A stretch of DNA of 64,000 bases, taken from contig NZ_JAIUZP010000008.1 in assembly GCF_020171315.1 (NCBI RefSeq), positions 248,001 through 312,000 on the forward strand, written 5' to 3'. Positions 33,688 through 44,169 of this stretch are shown here, piece after piece. The stretch comes from Pseudooceanicola nanhaiensis (GTDB taxonomy: Bacteria > Pseudomonadota > Alphaproteobacteria > Rhodobacterales > Rhodobacteraceae). Positions within the stretch are counted from its first letter, which is position 1, and every line of letters begins with the position of its first letter. Under the pieces are notes generated by a model, which was given only the letters and a program-made list of their open reading frames with translations, did not search any database and was not told the DNA's origin. The translations under genes and the position numbers were made by a program.

Positions 33688-35962
33688 CTTCCAGCATCGC
33701 CCAGACCCGCTGGGGCGTGAAGGGCATATCCGCCTGTCGGACGCCCTTGTCCCAGAGCGCGTCCATCACGGCATTCGAGGTCGCCGCCATGGAGCCCACG
33801 GTGCCCGCCTCGCCGCAGCCCTTCATGCCAAGCGCATTGGCGGTCGAGGGCACCGGGTTCGAGGTGAAGGAGATCATCGGGATATTGTCCGCCCGCGGCA
33901 TGGCGTAATCCATGAAGGTCGCGGTCAGCAGCTGGCCCTCGGCATCATAGACGCAATTCTCCATCAGCGCCTGGCCGGCGCCCTGCGCGACACCGCCATG
34001 GACCTGCCCCTCGGCCAGCATCGGGTTGATCAGGTTGCCGAAATCATCGACCACCGTGTACCGCTCCAGCGTGACCGCGCCGGTGCCCGGGTCGATCTCC
34101 ACCTCGGCCACATGGGCGCCGTTGGGATAGGACCGCCCCGGCAGGGTCGCCGTCTGCTCGTGGGTCAGCAGGTCCGTGCGGCCGTCCTCCCGCGCCATCT
34201 CGGCAAGGTCGAGGAGCGTCGGCGCCGCGTTGGAGCCCTTGATGCGGAAGCTCTCGTCATCGAAGGAGATATCGCCCGCCTCGACGCCCATGCGCGCGGC
34301 GAGGTAGTCGGTAAAGCTCGTCACCATGGCACCCACCGTGGCCAGCGTCGCGTTGTTCTGCGTGGTGACGGAGCGCGACCCGCCGGTGCCTCCGCCCTTG
34401 GCGATCCGGTCGCTGTCGCCCTGCACGACCGAGATCAGATCGACGGGAATGCCCGTCTGATCCGAGAGGAACTGCGCATAGACCGTCTCATGTCCCTGCC
34501 CGTTCGACTGGGTGCCGACGTAGATCGTCACCGTCCCATCCTCGTTGAACTCCACCTTCGCGGTCTCGGAAGGATCGCCCAGAATGCTTTCGATATAGTA
34601 GCAGAGCCCGAGCCCCCGCAGACGGCCCGCCGCCTCCGAGGCCGCACGGCGCCCGGCGAAGCCCGCCAGCCCGCTTTCCTCGGCGGCGCGGTCCAGCAGC
34701 GTGGCGAAATCGCCCACGTCGTAAAGCTCGCCCGTGGCCGAGCGATAGGGGAACTGATCGGGCTTGATGAAGTTCCGGCGCCGCAGCTCCCAGCCATCGG
34801 TCCCAAGCTTCCGCGCGGCGAGGTCCATGCAGCGTTCCAGCAGGTAGATCGCCTCGGGACGGCCGGCACCGCGATAGGCATCGGTGGGCGCGGTATTGGT
34901 ATAGAAGCCCTCGACCTCCAGCAGCGCGGGCTGCACGTCATAGGTGCCGGTCAGCACCTTGGCAAAGAGCACGGACTGGATCGCCTGCCCGAAGTTCGAG
35001 TTGTAAGCCCCTAGATTGCAAAGGGTTTTCACATGATAGGCCAGCAGCTTGTGATCCGCGTCGAAGCCCATGCGCACCACGTGGTCAAGGTCACGCGCAC
35101 CGTTGTCGGCCAGCATGGATTCGGTCCGATCCGCGATCCAGCGCACCGGGCGCCCCAGTTCCTTGGCCGCGAAGGCGGCCATGACGTATTCCGGGTAGAG
35201 CTTGGCCTTCATGCCGAAGCCGCCGCCCACGTCCGGGTGGGTCACCCGCACCGCCTCGCGGTCGAGGGCGAAGAGTTCGGCCAGTTCGGCCTTCGCGCCC
35301 CAGACGCCCTGCCCACCGAAGGAGACATGCATCCGGCCCGCCTCCCATTCGGCAAAGCAGCCGCGCGGCTCCATCGCGTTCACGATCACCCGGTTGTCGT
35401 GGACCGAGAAGGTCAGCACATGGGCCGCCGCCTGCATCGCCGCCTCGACGGCCTCGGCATCGCCCATGGACCAGTCGAGCCCGCGGTTGTCCGGCGCCTC
35501 GTCATGCAGCGCCACCTCGCCCGGGGCGAGCGCCAGTTGCACCGGCAGGTCGTCGATCTCCATCTCCACCAGTTCGGCGGCGTCGCGGGCGGCCTCGAGG
35601 CTCTCGGCCACGATCATGGCGACCGGCTGGCCGACCCAGCGGACCCTGTCCTCGGCGAGAATCGGGTGCTTGGGCGCTGCCGCGCTGGAGCCGTCGCGGT
35701 TCTTCAGCACGGTGGCGCCCAGGCCCCCGGTGAGACCCGCGGCGTGCAGCTCGGCGGAACCCGCCACCATGACCACGCCCTCGGCCGCGCGGGCCTCGTC
35801 GAGGGAGAGCGCGCTCAGCGTGCCATGGGCCACCTGCGAGCGCACCACGTAGAGATAGAGCGATCCGGCCGGGGCGACGTCATCGACGTAGCCGCCCGCA
35901 CCGGTGATGAAACGGGTGTCTTCGAACCGGCGGACCGGCTGGCTCTTGCCGAACTTTTCCAT
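33668..35962 (-). CDS. Xanthine dehydrogenase family molybdopterin-binding large subunit (CoxL-like, form II)
   Basis: A 764-residue molybdenum hydroxylase large subunit. GGQGVWGAKAE, the substrate-site AYRGAGRPE and the C-terminal GCGEAGTVGS with the essential Glu are present. Aerobic CO dehydrogenase has AYRCSFR at the middle site, so this is not a form I CoxL and is more likely an aldehyde or heterocycle oxidase. The partner FAD and 2Fe-2S subunits are not adjacent. ATG 35962 is chosen for GAGGAGGGG upstream. Its 3' end overlaps DUF2235 by 20 bases. Confidence 0.9.
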   Translation of the reverse strand: MEKFGKSQPVRRFEDTRFITGAGGYVDDVAPAGSLYLYVVRSQVAHGTLSALSLDEARAAEGVVMVAGSAELHAAGLTGGLGATVLKNRDGSSAAAPKHPILAEDRVRWVGQPVAMIVAESLEAARDAAELVEMEIDDLPVQLALAPGEVALHDEAPDNRGLDWSMGDAEAVEAAMQAAAHVLTFSVHDNRVIVNAMEPRGCFAEWEAGRMHVSFGGQGVWGAKAELAELFALDREAVRVTHPDVGGGFGMKAKLYPEYVMAAFAAKELGRPVRWIADRTESMLADNGARDLDHVVRMGFDADHKLLAYHVKTLCNLGAYNSNFGQAIQSVLFAKVLTGTYDVQPALLEVEGFYTNTAPTDAYRGAGRPEAIYLLERCMDLAARKLGTDGWELRRRNFIKPDQFPYRSATGELYDVGDFATLLDRAAEESGLAGFAGRRAASEAAGRLRGLGLCYYIESILGDPSETAKVEFNEDGTVTIYVGTQSNGQGHETVYAQFLSDQTGIPVDLISVVQGDSDRIAKGGGTGGSRSVTTQNNATLATVGAMVTSFTDYLAARMGVEAGDISFDDESFRIKGSNAAPTLLDLAEMAREDGRTDLLTHEQTATLPGRSYPNGAHVAEVEIDPGTGAVTLERYTVVDDFGNLINPMLAEGQVHGGVAQGAGQALMENCVYDAEGQLLTATFMDYAMPRADNIPMISFTSNPVPSTANALGMKGCGEAGTVGSMAATSNAVMDALWDKGVRQADMPFTPQRVWAMLEDAAAAL

Positions 35963-36046
35963 GGCGTGCCCCTCCTCGATGTGACCTCTTGAGGCGAGAG
36001 TACCGGCCATGGGTCCGGTGTCCAGCCCCATCGCCGGGGCAGCGTG

Positions 36047-37168
36047 TCAGAGGCCGCGCACCGCCACCGGATCGCCAAGCCCGTAGCCGTTGAACCGCGT
36101 GCCCGTGGCCAGCGAATAGGCGCCCATGCCCGAGAAGACGAGGTAGTCGCCCTCGGCGATGGTGGCGGGCAGCGGGGTCTCCCCCGGCAGCCGGTCGACG
36201 GAATCGCAGGTCGGGCCGAAGAGCACCCGCGGGCGCAGCGGTCCGGTCACCTCCGTCCCGTCGCGCAGAACGCGCAGACGATCGGTCGGGCCGATCTCGC
36301 GCAGCTCGCTGAGCCCGCCATAGACGCCGTCATTCAGGAAGACTGTCCCGTCGCGGCGCACCGCCTTGACCCGCGCGGCAATGGCGAAGGCATCGGCCAC
36401 CATGGCCCGGCCCGGTTCGCAGACGAGCGTCGGGGCCGCCGGCCCGAAAGCCGCCCGCGTCGCGCGGCCGATCCGGTCAAAGATCGCCTCAAGATCAGGC
36501 GACAACCCATTGCGGTGGCTTGGGAAACCGCCTCCGACATTCAGCCGCTCCAGCGTCACGCCAGCGGCGCGGGCGACCCGGGCGGAGGCGTGGATATAGG
36601 CCTCCCATGCGGCGGCATCCTCGCATTGGGTGCCGGGGTGGAAGGTGATCGCGGGCCGGAAACCTGCGCGGGCCACGCGGCGCAGCAGCTCCGCCGCCTC
36701 CACCTCGCCCACACCGAACTTGGAGCCGAAGTCATAGGCCGCGCCCTTCACCGGCAACGCCAGCCGGACCGAGACCTCGATCCCCGCAAGCGGCGCCAGC
36801 TTGGCCAGTTCCCCCGGATCGTCGACCGAGGCGGAGGAGATGCCATAGCCCGCCGCCTGCGCGACCTCGCCCCGGGACCGCACGGGGTTGTTGTAATGCA
36901 GCACGGCCTGTGGATCGGCGGCGCGGACGGCGGCCATTTCCGCAGGGCTCGCCACGTCGAAGGCCCGCAGACCCGCGCGCACCAGCGTGTCGAGGACGAC
37001 AGGCGCCGGGTTCGCCTTCACCGCATAGGTGACGAGGCCCGGAAAGCCCGCGCGAAACCGCCGCGCGGTGGCCTCCAGCCGCTCCGCATCGAAGAAGAGC
37101 ACCGCCTCATCCGGGCACTGCTGGCGCAGGTGGTCAGGGATTTCGGGACGCTCGATCAGGTCAAACAT
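36047..37168 (-). CDS. Ornithine (or lysine/ornithine) decarboxylase, fold III
   Basis: A 373-residue PLP-dependent alanine-racemase-fold decarboxylase. Lys51 in YAVKANP forms the Schiff base, NVGGGFP binds PLP phosphate, and GPTCDSVDRL is the catalytic Cys motif of ornithine decarboxylases rather than diaminopimelate decarboxylases. It would make putrescine (or cadaverine). ATG 37168 follows AGGAGAGG, so the 14-residue upstream extension is rejected. It is divergent from an Lrp-type regulator, which likely controls it. The putrescine made here could feed or be balanced by the amine operon at 50005-58408. Confidence 0.9.
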   Translation of the reverse strand: MFDLIERPEIPDHLRQQCPDEAVLFFDAERLEATARRFRAGFPGLVTYAVKANPAPVVLDTLVRAGLRAFDVASPAEMAAVRAADPQAVLHYNNPVRSRGEVAQAAGYGISSASVDDPGELAKLAPLAGIEVSVRLALPVKGAAYDFGSKFGVGEVEAAELLRRVARAGFRPAITFHPGTQCEDAAAWEAYIHASARVARAAGVTLERLNVGGGFPSHRNGLSPDLEAIFDRIGRATRAAFGPAAPTLVCEPGRAMVADAFAIAARVKAVRRDGTVFLNDGVYGGLSELREIGPTDRLRVLRDGTEVTGPLRPRVLFGPTCDSVDRLPGETPLPATIAEGDYLVFSGMGAYSLATGTRFNGYGLGDPVAVRGL

Positions 37169-37268
37169 GGGCCTCTCCTGCAGGTTTTCTTTCAGTCTGC
37201 GGCACGGCACCGTCGATTTCCGCTGTCACTCCTGCTATTTTGACGGAAACTTTCGGCAGATTGACGGC

Positions 37269-37712
37269 ATGACCAAACAGATTGACGAAACCGACCGCGC
37301 GTTGATCGCGCTGCTGTCCCGCGATGCGCGCAGCCCGGTGGCCACGCTGGCCCGGCGGCTGGACCTCGCCCGCTCCACCGTGCAGGCCCGTCTGGAGCGG
37401 CTGGAACGTGCGGGCGTGATCGCGGGCTATACCCTCAGGCTGGGGGCAGACGCCCGCCCCGCGATCCGCGCCACCGCCCTCCTCTCGGTCGAGGCGCACC
37501 GGCAGGCGGCGCTCGTCTCCACGCTGGAGGCGATCCCGGAGGTGGAGGTGGTGCACACGACCTCGGGCCGGTTCGACCTGATGATCCAGATCGGCGCGCC
37601 CACGACAGAGGCGCTGGACGCGGTGCTGGACCGGATCCATGCCGCCAAGGGGGTCAAGAGCTCGGAAAGCCTGATCCACCTGACCACGCGGATCGACCGC
37701 CGCCCGCTCTAA
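37269..37712 (+). CDS. Lrp/AsnC-family regulator
   Basis: A 147-residue Lrp/AsnC regulator: helix-turn-helix at about residues 5-60 (DETDRALIALLSRDARSPVATLARRL) and an RAM ligand domain after it (VEVVHTTSGRFDLMIQI). It is divergent from the ornithine decarboxylase gene across a 100-base gap, which is the usual arrangement for an autoregulated local regulator responding to the amino acid substrate. No strong Shine-Dalgarno is seen before ATG 37269; longer starts run through the decarboxylase promoter and are unlikely. Confidence 0.88.
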   Translation: MTKQIDETDRALIALLSRDARSPVATLARRLDLARSTVQARLERLERAGVIAGYTLRLGADARPAIRATALLSVEAHRQAALVSTLEAIPEVEVVHTTSGRFDLMIQIGAPTTEALDAVLDRIHAAKGVKSSESLIHLTTRIDRRPL

Positions 37713-37739
37713 CCCCTGTCCGACCTTTCCGTCGCGCGT

Positions 37740-37784
37740 CAAAATTCTTTGAAGAATTTTGAGCAGAATTTTCGAAAATTCTGC
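37740..37784. repeat. AT-rich double palindrome, copy 4 (reverse order)
   Basis: 37740-37761 (half-site CAAAATTCTTT, one central mismatch) is followed by 37763-37784 (half-site GCAGAATTTTC, perfect 22 bases). The two elements are in the opposite order to the other copies, so this copy is inverted. It lies between lrp and valS. Confidence 0.85.
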
Positions 37785-37933
37785 CTGCGCCCCGCCCCCG
37801 GACCGCAGGGCCCGCCCCCGGCCCGTCAGACGCCGCGGCGACGCTGCCACGCATCACGGCTTTTCCTCCGGGGCCGGACGGGGTATCTCCCCCTGCAAAC
37901 GTAAAGATAACCTCACGATCTGGGGATCCTCCG

Positions 37934-40900
37934 ATGCCGATGGAAAAGACCTTCAACTCCGCCGAAGCCGAACCGCGCCTCTATGAAAGCTGGGAAAGCT
38001 CCGGCGCCTTCAAGGCCGGTGCCAATGCCAAGCCGGGGGCCGAGACCTTCAGCATCATGATCCCGCCGCCCAACGTGACCGGCTCGCTCCACATGGGGCA
38101 TGCCTTCAACAACACGCTGCAGGACATCCTCGTCCGCTGGCACCGGATGCAGGGCCATGACACCCTCTGGCAGCCCGGTCAGGACCACGCCGGTATCGCG
38201 ACCCAGATGGTCGTCGAACGGGAACTCGCCAAGTCCCAGCAGCCCGGCCGCCGCGAGATGGGCCGCGAGGCCTTCCTCGAGAAGGTCTGGGAGTGGAAGG
38301 GCCAGTCCGGCGGCACGATCATCAACCAGCTGAAGCGCCTCGGCGCCTCCTGCGACTGGTCGCGCAACGCCTTCACCATGTCCGGCGCCCCCGGCGCCCC
38401 CGAGGGCGAGGACGGCAACTTCCACGATGCCGTGATCAAGGTCTTCGTGGACATGTACAACAAGGGCCTCATCTACCGCGGCAAGCGGCTGGTGAACTGG
38501 GACCCGCATTTCGAAACCGCGATTTCCGACCTCGAGGTCGAGAACATCGAGGTCGCGGGCCACATGTGGCACTTCAAGTACAAGCTGGCCGGCGGTGAGA
38601 CCTACGAATACGTCGAGAAGGACGAGGACGGGAAGGTCGTCTTCCGCGAGACCCGCGACTATATCTCCATCGCCACCACCCGGCCCGAGACGATGCTGGG
38701 CGACGGTGCCGTGGCCGTGCACCCCTCCGACACGCGCTATGCGCCGATCGTCGGCAAGATGGTGCACCTGCCGCTCTGCGACCGCCTTATCCCCATCGTC
38801 GTGGACGAATACCCCGATCCCGAATTCGGCTCCGGCGCGGTGAAGATCACCGGCGCGCATGACTTCAACGACTATCAGGTCGCCAAGCGCTGCAATCTGC
38901 CGATGTACCGCCTGATGGACACCAAGGGCGCGATGCGCGCCGATGGCCTGTCCTACGAGGAGGCCGTGGCCCGCGCCCGCGAGATCGCCGCCGGCTCCGA
39001 GACCAACGAGCTGGAAGTCGACAGCCTGAACCTCGTCCCCGAGAAATACCGCGGCATGGACCGCGCCGAGGCCCGCAAGGCCGTGGTCGCGGACATCAAC
39101 GCCGCAGGCCTCGCCGTGACGATCAAGGATGAAGACGGCGAGACGGATATTCCCTACGTCGAGTCCAAGCCGATCATGCAGCCTTTCGGCGACCGCTCGA
39201 AGGTGGTGATCGAGCCGATGCTGACCGACCAGTGGTTCGTCGACACCTCCAAGATCGTGGGCCCGGCGCTGGACGCGGTGCGCAACGGCACCACCCAGAT
39301 CCTGCCCGAGCGTGACGCCAAGGTCTATTTCCACTGGCTGGAAAACATCGAGCCCTGGTGCATCTCGCGCCAGCTCTGGTGGGGCCACCAGATCCCCGTG
39401 TGGTACGGGCTCGACCTCGGCATCCGCAAGACCGTGGACGCAGAGGGCGACGGCGCCCTCGACCTCGTCGAGATGCTGGAGCTGCTGAACGAAGGCGGCA
39501 TGCTGCATGCGGGCGACGTGATGCACTGCGCCTCCGACTTCGAGGCGGTCACCGCGGCCTTCCTGAAAGAAATCGCCGATACGCCCACGCCGATCTCCCA
39601 CGCCCGCGTGGTGGAAGTGGCCGACAAGCACGAAGCGATCGAGACCCTCGCCCGCTGCCTCGCCGAATACACCGCCAGCCAGGACCCGACGAAGATCGTC
39701 TACCCGGTCTGGCGTGACCCGGACGTGCTCGACACCTGGTTCTCCTCCGGTCTCTGGCCGATCGGCACCCTCGGCTGGCCCGAGCAGACCGCGGAACTCG
39801 ACAAGTACTTCCCCACCAGCGTGCTGGTGACCGGCTTCGACATCATCTTCTTCTGGGTCGCCCGGATGATGATGATGCAATACGCCGTGGTCGGCGACCG
39901 GCCCTTCGACACGGTGTACGTCCATGCCCTCGTCCGCGACGAGAAGGGCAAGAAGATGTCGAAATCTCTGGGTAACGTGCTCGACCCGCTGGAGCTGATC
40001 GACGAATACGGCGCGGACGCCGTGCGCTTCACCCTGACGGCCATGGCCGCCATGGGGCGTGACCTGAAACTCTCGACCCAGCGGATCGCGGGCTACCGCA
40101 ACTTCGGCACCAAGATCTGGAACGCCGCCCGCTTTGCCGAGATGAACGGCGTCTACGAGCAGCCCGCGCCCGCAGGCGTCCCCGCGGCCACCGCCACGGT
40201 CAACAAGTGGATCCTCGGCGAAACCGCACGCGTGCGCGAAGAGGTCGACGCGGCGCTTGCCGCCTTCCGCTTCAACGACGCGGCCAATGCGCTCTATGCC
40301 TTCGTCTGGGGCAAGGTCTGCGACTGGTACGTGGAATTCTCCAAGCCGCTGCTGATGGACGATGCGCCCGAACGCGCGGAAACTCAGGCCGTCATGGGCT
40401 GGGTGCTGGACCAGTGCCTGGTCCTGCTGCACCCGATCATGCCCTTCATCACCGAAGAGCTCTGGGACAGCCTGCGCAACCGCGCCACGCCCCTCGTCCA
40501 CACCGACTGGCCGACCTACACCGCCGCCGATCTCGCCGATGCCGAGGCCGACCGCGAAACCACCTGGGTCATCTCGCTGATCGAGAACGTCCGCTCGGCC
40601 CGTGCCCAGATGCATGTGCCCGCCGGGCTTCAAATCCCGATGGTCACCACCCAGATGGATGCCGCCTCCATGGCAGCCTGGAGCCGGAACGAGACGCTGA
40701 TCAAGCGCCTCGCCCGGATCGACAGCCTGACCGAGGTCGCCGCCATGCCCAAGGGCACGATCGCGATCCCCGTGGAGGGCGCCACCTTCGGCCTGCCGCT
40801 CGCCGATGTCATCGACATCGCCGAGGAGAAGGCCCGGCTCGAAAAGACGCTCCAGAAGCTCGCCAAGGAGATCGGCGGCCTCGCCGGGCGCCTGAAGAAC

Positions 40901-41023
40901 CCCAAGTTCGCCGAAAGCGCCCCGGCCGAGGTCGTGGAGGAAACCCGCGAGAACCTCGCCGCCCGCGAGGAGGAACAGGCCAAGCTCAACGAGGCCCTCG
41001 CCCGCCTTGCCGAACTCGGCTGA
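37934..41023 (+). CDS. valS: Valyl-tRNA synthetase
   Basis: A 1029-residue class Ia synthetase. The HIGH-type motif is [15 protein letters not shown] near residue 50 and the KMSKS motif is KKMSKSLGN (Lys674 onward). The editing domain lies between, with [10 protein letters not shown], and the C terminus is the ValRS coiled-coil ([20 protein letters not shown]). A short insertion around residues 480-560 makes it somewhat longer than E. coli ValS, as in other alphaproteobacteria. No T-box or other leader was seen upstream. Confidence 0.97.
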   Translation: MPMEKTFNSAEAEPRLYESWESSGAFKAGANAKPGAETFSIMIPPPNVTGSLHMGHAFNNTLQDILVRWHRMQGHDTLWQPGQDHAGIATQMVVERELAKSQQPGRREMGREAFLEKVWEWKGQSGGTIINQLKRLGASCDWSRNAFTMSGAPGAPEGEDGNFHDAVIKVFVDMYNKGLIYRGKRLVNWDPHFETAISDLEVENIEVAGHMWHFKYKLAGGETYEYVEKDEDGKVVFRETRDYISIATTRPETMLGDGAVAVHPSDTRYAPIVGKMVHLPLCDRLIPIVVDEYPDPEFGSGAVKITGAHDFNDYQVAKRCNLPMYRLMDTKGAMRADGLSYEEAVARAREIAAGSETNELEVDSLNLVPEKYRGMDRAEARKAVVADINAAGLAVTIKDEDGETDIPYVESKPIMQPFGDRSKVVIEPMLTDQWFVDTSKIVGPALDAVRNGTTQILPERDAKVYFHWLENIEPWCISRQLWWGHQIPVWYGLDLGIRKTVDAEGDGALDLVEMLELLNEGGMLHAGDVMHCASDFEAVTAAFLKEIADTPTPISHARVVEVADKHEAIETLARCLAEYTASQDPTKIVYPVWRDPDVLDTWFSSGLWPIGTLGWPEQTAELDKYFPTSVLVTGFDIIFFWVARMMMMQYAVVGDRPFDTVYVHALVRDEKGKKMSKSLGNVLDPLELIDEYGADAVRFTLTAMAAMGRDLKLSTQRIAGYRNFGTKIWNAARFAEMNGVYEQPAPAGVPAATATVNKWILGETARVREEVDAALAAFRFNDAANALYAFVWGKVCDWYVEFSKPLLMDDAPERAETQAVMGWVLDQCLVLLHPIMPFITEELWDSLRNRATPLVHTDWPTYTAADLADAEADRETTWVISLIENVRSARAQMHVPAGLQIPMVTTQMDAASMAAWSRNETLIKRLARIDSLTEVAAMPKGTIAIPVEGATFGLPLADVIDIAEEKARLEKTLQKLAKEIGGLAGRLKNPKFAESAPAEVVEETRENLAAREEEQAKLNEALARLAELG

Positions 41024-41025
41024 TC

Positions 41026-41082
41026 CATTTTCGTTTCGAAAATATCCCGGGGGAGTCGCAAAGCGACGGGGGCAGCGCCCCC
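41026..41082 (+). repeat. G-rich double-hairpin repeat, copy 2
   Basis: Starts three bases after the valS stop: an AT stem ATTTTCG-TTT-CGAAAAT, CCCGGGGG, a hairpin GTCGC-aaa-GCGAC (41055-41067) and a hairpin GGGGGC-AGC-GCCCCC (41068-41082). The last hairpin is identical to copy 1, while the middle one has a different but fully paired sequence. Confidence 0.65.
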
Positions 41083-41104
41083 TCCCACCCCCGCCTGAAA
41101 CGCC

Positions 41105-41142
41105 AACGGCCGGACACGCAAGTGCCCGGCCGTTTCTCTTTC
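41105..41142 (+). terminator. valS terminator
   Basis: AACGGCCGG (41105-41113) pairs with CCGGCCGTT (41126-41134); CAC/GTG pairs further in, with a GCAA loop. TTTCTCTTT follows. This is a well-formed intrinsic terminator 82 bases past valS. Confidence 0.8.
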
Positions 41143-41199
41143 CCGCAAACCTCGGACGTCGTGCCGGGACCAATGCCCCCACGCCTCGCGCCCTAGGGA

Positions 41200-41532
41200 T
41201 CAATCGACGATGAAAATCTTCGCGCCCGTCTTGGTCGAGGAGCGGTGCGCCGCATCGCCAAAGTCCGAGACGTGGTAGCCCGTGCCCGCCTTCATGGTGA
41301 AGGTCCGGCCATCCTTCAGCTCGGTCTCGATCTCGCCCTCGATAACGTAAAGCACGTGGCCCTTGTCGCACCAGTGGTCCGCCAGGTAGCCCGGCGCATG
41401 TTCCACCACACGCACCCGCAGGTCGCCCGCCTTGAAGGTGCGCCAGCTGGTCGAGCCGGTCTCGCCGGGATGTTCGGTGGGGGCGATCTCGCTCCAGTCC
41501 ACGAAGGTGAAGGGCATGTCGGGGAGTTTCAT
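41200..41532 (-). CDS. Small DHCW-type cupin protein
   Basis: A 110-residue single-domain cupin. The run ADHWCDKGHVLYVIEGEIETEL is the DHCW-cupin motif (here written in part: DHWCDKGH), and MKAGTGYHVSDFG the second cupin motif. Metal ligands are expected from the His residues. ATG 41532 is preceded by AAGGAA; the longer in-frame start 96 bases upstream has no support. These proteins are common in Rhodobacterales with unknown substrate. Confidence 0.85.
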   Translation of the reverse strand: MKLPDMPFTFVDWSEIAPTEHPGETGSTSWRTFKAGDLRVRVVEHAPGYLADHWCDKGHVLYVIEGEIETELKDGRTFTMKAGTGYHVSDFGDAAHRSSTKTGAKIFIVD

Positions 41533-41708
41533 CTCGGTTCCTTTCGAGTCTGTCTTGGCGCGGACCCTGCGCCAGCCTCCCTGAAAGCACCAGCGCCGCG
41601 GACTGGAAAGCCCGCGGCGCTGTGTCATTCGCCTGCGATTTCAGCCGGTCCCGCCCGCTCTGCCCTATACGGGGCATAGGGCGAGGCAAAGGGCGATACC
41701 CAGGCCGC

Positions 41709-41936
41709 TTACTCCTCGAGCTCCGCCTCCGGGTCGCCCCGGCCGACGCCGCGGAAGATCATCTTGAAGGGCAGCGCCCAGACGATCCCCAGAAGGACGT
41801 AGACAAGGAATTCCACCCAGATCGGCGGACGTTCCAGCCAGTTCATGATCGTGACGGCCGCCACGATGTAGAGCGGCAGCCCGACCAGCAGGATCACCAG
41901 CGACCAGCGCCGCCGCGCCTTGTAGCCGAGCGCCAT
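41709..41936 (-). CDS. DUF2842 small membrane protein
   Basis: A 75-residue protein with two membrane segments (about residues 11-31 and 42-60) and an acidic C terminus. It matches the DUF2842 family typical of Rhodobacterales, whose function is unknown. It begins five bases after purA ends on the same strand, so it is probably the last gene of a purA transcript. Confidence 0.85.
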   Translation of the reverse strand: MALGYKARRRWSLVILLVGLPLYIVAAVTIMNWLERPPIWVEFLVYVLLGIVWALPFKMIFRGVGRGDPEAELEE

Positions 41937-41940
41937 GGCC

Positions 41941-43233
41941 TCAGTCCTCGAAGGGGTCGGTGACGAGGATCGTGTCCTCGCGCTCGGGCGAGGTGGAGAG
42001 CAGCGCGACCGGGCAGTCGATCAGCTCTTCGACGCGACGGACGTACTTGATCGCATTGGCCGGCAGGTCGGCCCAGCTCCGCGCGCCCTCGGTCGACTCG
42101 CTCCAGCCTTCCATTTCCTCGTAGATCGGCGTGCAGCGCGCCTGTTGGTCCGAGGCGATCGGCAGGTAGTCCATGCGCTTGCCGTCCAGTTCGTAGCCGA
42201 CGCAGATCTTCAGCGTCTCGAAGCCGTCGAGCACGTCGAGCTTGGTCAGCGCGATGCCGTTCACACCCGAGACCGCGCAGGTCTGCTTCACCAATGCCGC
42301 ATCGAACCAGCCGCAACGGCGCTTGCGCCCGGTGACGGTGCCGAACTCGTGGCCACGGGTGCCGAGGCGCTCGCCGGTCTCGTCCTGCAGCTCGGTCGGG
42401 AACGGGCCTTCACCGACGCGGGTGGTATAGGCCTTCACGATGCCGAGCACGAAGTCGATCGAGCCCGGGCCGATGCCCACACCCGTGGCCGCCTGACCGG
42501 CGATCACGTTGGAGGAAGTCACGAAGGGATAGGTGCCGAAGTCGATGTCCAGCAGCGAGCCCTGTGCGCCCTCGAAGAGGATGCGTTTGCCGGCCTTGCG
42601 CTTCTCGGTCAGGACCTTCCAGACCGGGGCGGCGTATTGCAGGATCTCCGGCGCGATCTCGTTCAGCTTGGCGATGATCTCGTTGCGGTCGATCGCCTCC
42701 AGCCCGAGGCCCGCACGCAGCGCGTTGTGGTGCACGAGTGCGCGGTCAACGCGCAGCGCCAGCGTGGCCTCGTCGGCAAGATCCGCGACGCGGATCGCAC
42801 GGCGGCCGACCTTGTCCTCGTAGGCCGGGCCAATACCGCGGCCGGTGGTGCCGATCTTGGCGACCGAGTTCTGGCTTTCCCGCGCGCGGTCCAACTCGCC
42901 GTGGAACGGCAGGATCAGCGGGGTGTTCTCGGCGATCATCAGCGTCTCGGGGCTGATCTCGACGCCCTGCGCCCGGATCTTCTCAATCTCGGAGACGAGG
43001 TGCCACGGGTCGAGCACGACACCGTTGCCGATCACCGACAGCTTGCCGCCACGCACCACGCCCGAGGGCAGCGCGTTCAGCTTGTAGACCTTCCCGTCGA
43101 TCACGAGCGTATGGCCCGCGTTGTGCCCGCCCTGGAATCGGGCGATGACATCGGCCCGCTCCGAGAGCCAATCGACGATCTTGCCCTTTCCTTCATCGCC
43201 CCACTGGGCGCCCACGACGACAACGTTTGCCAT
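41941..43233 (-). CDS. purA: Adenylosuccinate synthetase
   Basis: A 430-residue GTP-dependent enzyme that joins IMP and aspartate in AMP synthesis. The P-loop and IMP site read [18 protein letters not shown], followed by QGGHNAGHT and [13 protein letters not shown], all diagnostic. ATG 43233 gives the family N terminus ANVVVVG; an in-frame start 33 bases earlier is not supported. DUF2842 follows directly. Confidence 0.97.
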   Translation of the reverse strand: MANVVVVGAQWGDEGKGKIVDWLSERADVIARFQGGHNAGHTLVIDGKVYKLNALPSGVVRGGKLSVIGNGVVLDPWHLVSEIEKIRAQGVEISPETLMIAENTPLILPFHGELDRARESQNSVAKIGTTGRGIGPAYEDKVGRRAIRVADLADEATLALRVDRALVHHNALRAGLGLEAIDRNEIIAKLNEIAPEILQYAAPVWKVLTEKRKAGKRILFEGAQGSLLDIDFGTYPFVTSSNVIAGQAATGVGIGPGSIDFVLGIVKAYTTRVGEGPFPTELQDETGERLGTRGHEFGTVTGRKRRCGWFDAALVKQTCAVSGVNGIALTKLDVLDGFETLKICVGYELDGKRMDYLPIASDQQARCTPIYEEMEGWSESTEGARSWADLPANAIKYVRRVEELIDCPVALLSTSPEREDTILVTDPFED

Positions 43234-43430
43234 GACGGACCTCTTGGCAGTTATGAAACCCGGCACTCTATAGCGAAGCCCGTCCCGCTCCGAAACCGGT
43301 TTCTTCGCCCTTTTGCCTGCGCCTCACGCAACCCGGCCACCCGTCCCCGGCCCCGGGACACCTGCCGGCGCGCCTCCGCCTGCCCGCGTCCTGACCCTGC
43401 GCGTCACGCTCCGCCCACCCAAAGCCACCA

Positions 43431-43480
43431 CCCCCGGGGGACTTGCAAGGCGCAGCCGCGCAAGGGGGTCAGCGCCCCCC
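43431..43480 (+). repeat. Degenerate G-rich double-hairpin repeat in the purA upstream region
   Basis: CCCCCGGGGG, then CTTGC/GCAAG (43442-43446 and 43460-43464) around a GC-rich loop, then GGGGG-tcagcg-CCCCC. It resembles the G-rich family but lacks the AT box, so it is a degenerate copy at best. The surrounding 367-base gap (43234-43600) between purA and the next gene shows no other gene. Confidence 0.4.
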
Positions 43481-43600
43481 GACGCAGGGGCCGGAGGGAC
43501 CCTGCACAGCCTCGTGCCTCCGCCCCGCCGGGGCGGAGACCGCTGGACAGGTCGCCCTTCCCGCCCACATAAAAGGAGCGCACCAGATACGGAGACGCCG

Positions 43601-43996
43601 ATGCTGTTCCTCGCCCGCTGGGTCATGGCCTTCCTGCTGCTGGCCCTGACCTTCAACCCGACGCCCTGGAACTATATCACATGGGCGCGGACCGATGGCG
43701 GCGCGCAGCTTCCGCTGATCCTGCTGCTGGGGCTGCTGCTTCTGGTGGGCTACATCATCTACCTGCGCGCCACGCTGCGCTCGATCGGAGCGCTCGGCAT
43801 GGGGCTGGTGCTGGCCATCGTCGCCGCGCTGATCTGGGTGCTGGTGGATTACGGCCTGCTCTCGCTCGACAATCCCGGCGTGAACACGTGGCTGGCCATT
43901 GTTGCGCTCTCCTTCGTGCTTGGCATCGGGCTCAGCTGGTCCCATGTGCGCCGCCGCCTTGCCGGACAGGCCGATGTGGACGACGTGGACGAGTGA
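43601..43996 (+). CDS. Small four-helix membrane protein (DUF6524-like)
   Basis: A 131-residue hydrophobic protein with four membrane segments (about residues 4-22, 36-54, 66-84 and 94-112) and a short acidic tail ending in DVDDVDE. I recognise it as a Rhodobacterales membrane protein of unknown function, probably the DUF6524 group; the family number is from memory. GGAG lies six bases before ATG 43601. It is upstream of secG but 173 bases away. Confidence 0.7.
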   Translation: MLFLARWVMAFLLLALTFNPTPWNYITWARTDGGAQLPLILLLGLLLLVGYIIYLRATLRSIGALGMGLVLAIVAALIWVLVDYGLLSLDNPGVNTWLAIVALSFVLGIGLSWSHVRRRLAGQADVDDVDE

Positions 43997-44169
43997 CCGG
44001 CCGCCTGCCCCTGCGTGAAGTGCGCGTTCCCTTCTACAGGCCCCACCGCAGGAACCCGCACGCAACCCGCAACGATCCGTTTTGCACCCCCTTTGCGTCG
44101 CTAAATGGGGTTGTGCCAAGCCGCGTGCTGGCCTAGATAGCCGGCTGATACGAAAAGGAAGGCCCGGGC

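Noticed and set aside
37913-41689. A 1258-codon open frame on the minus strand opposite valS
   Set aside because: It is the high-GC shadow of valS (third-position bias keeps the antisense frame open). It has no ribosome-binding site or protein motif.
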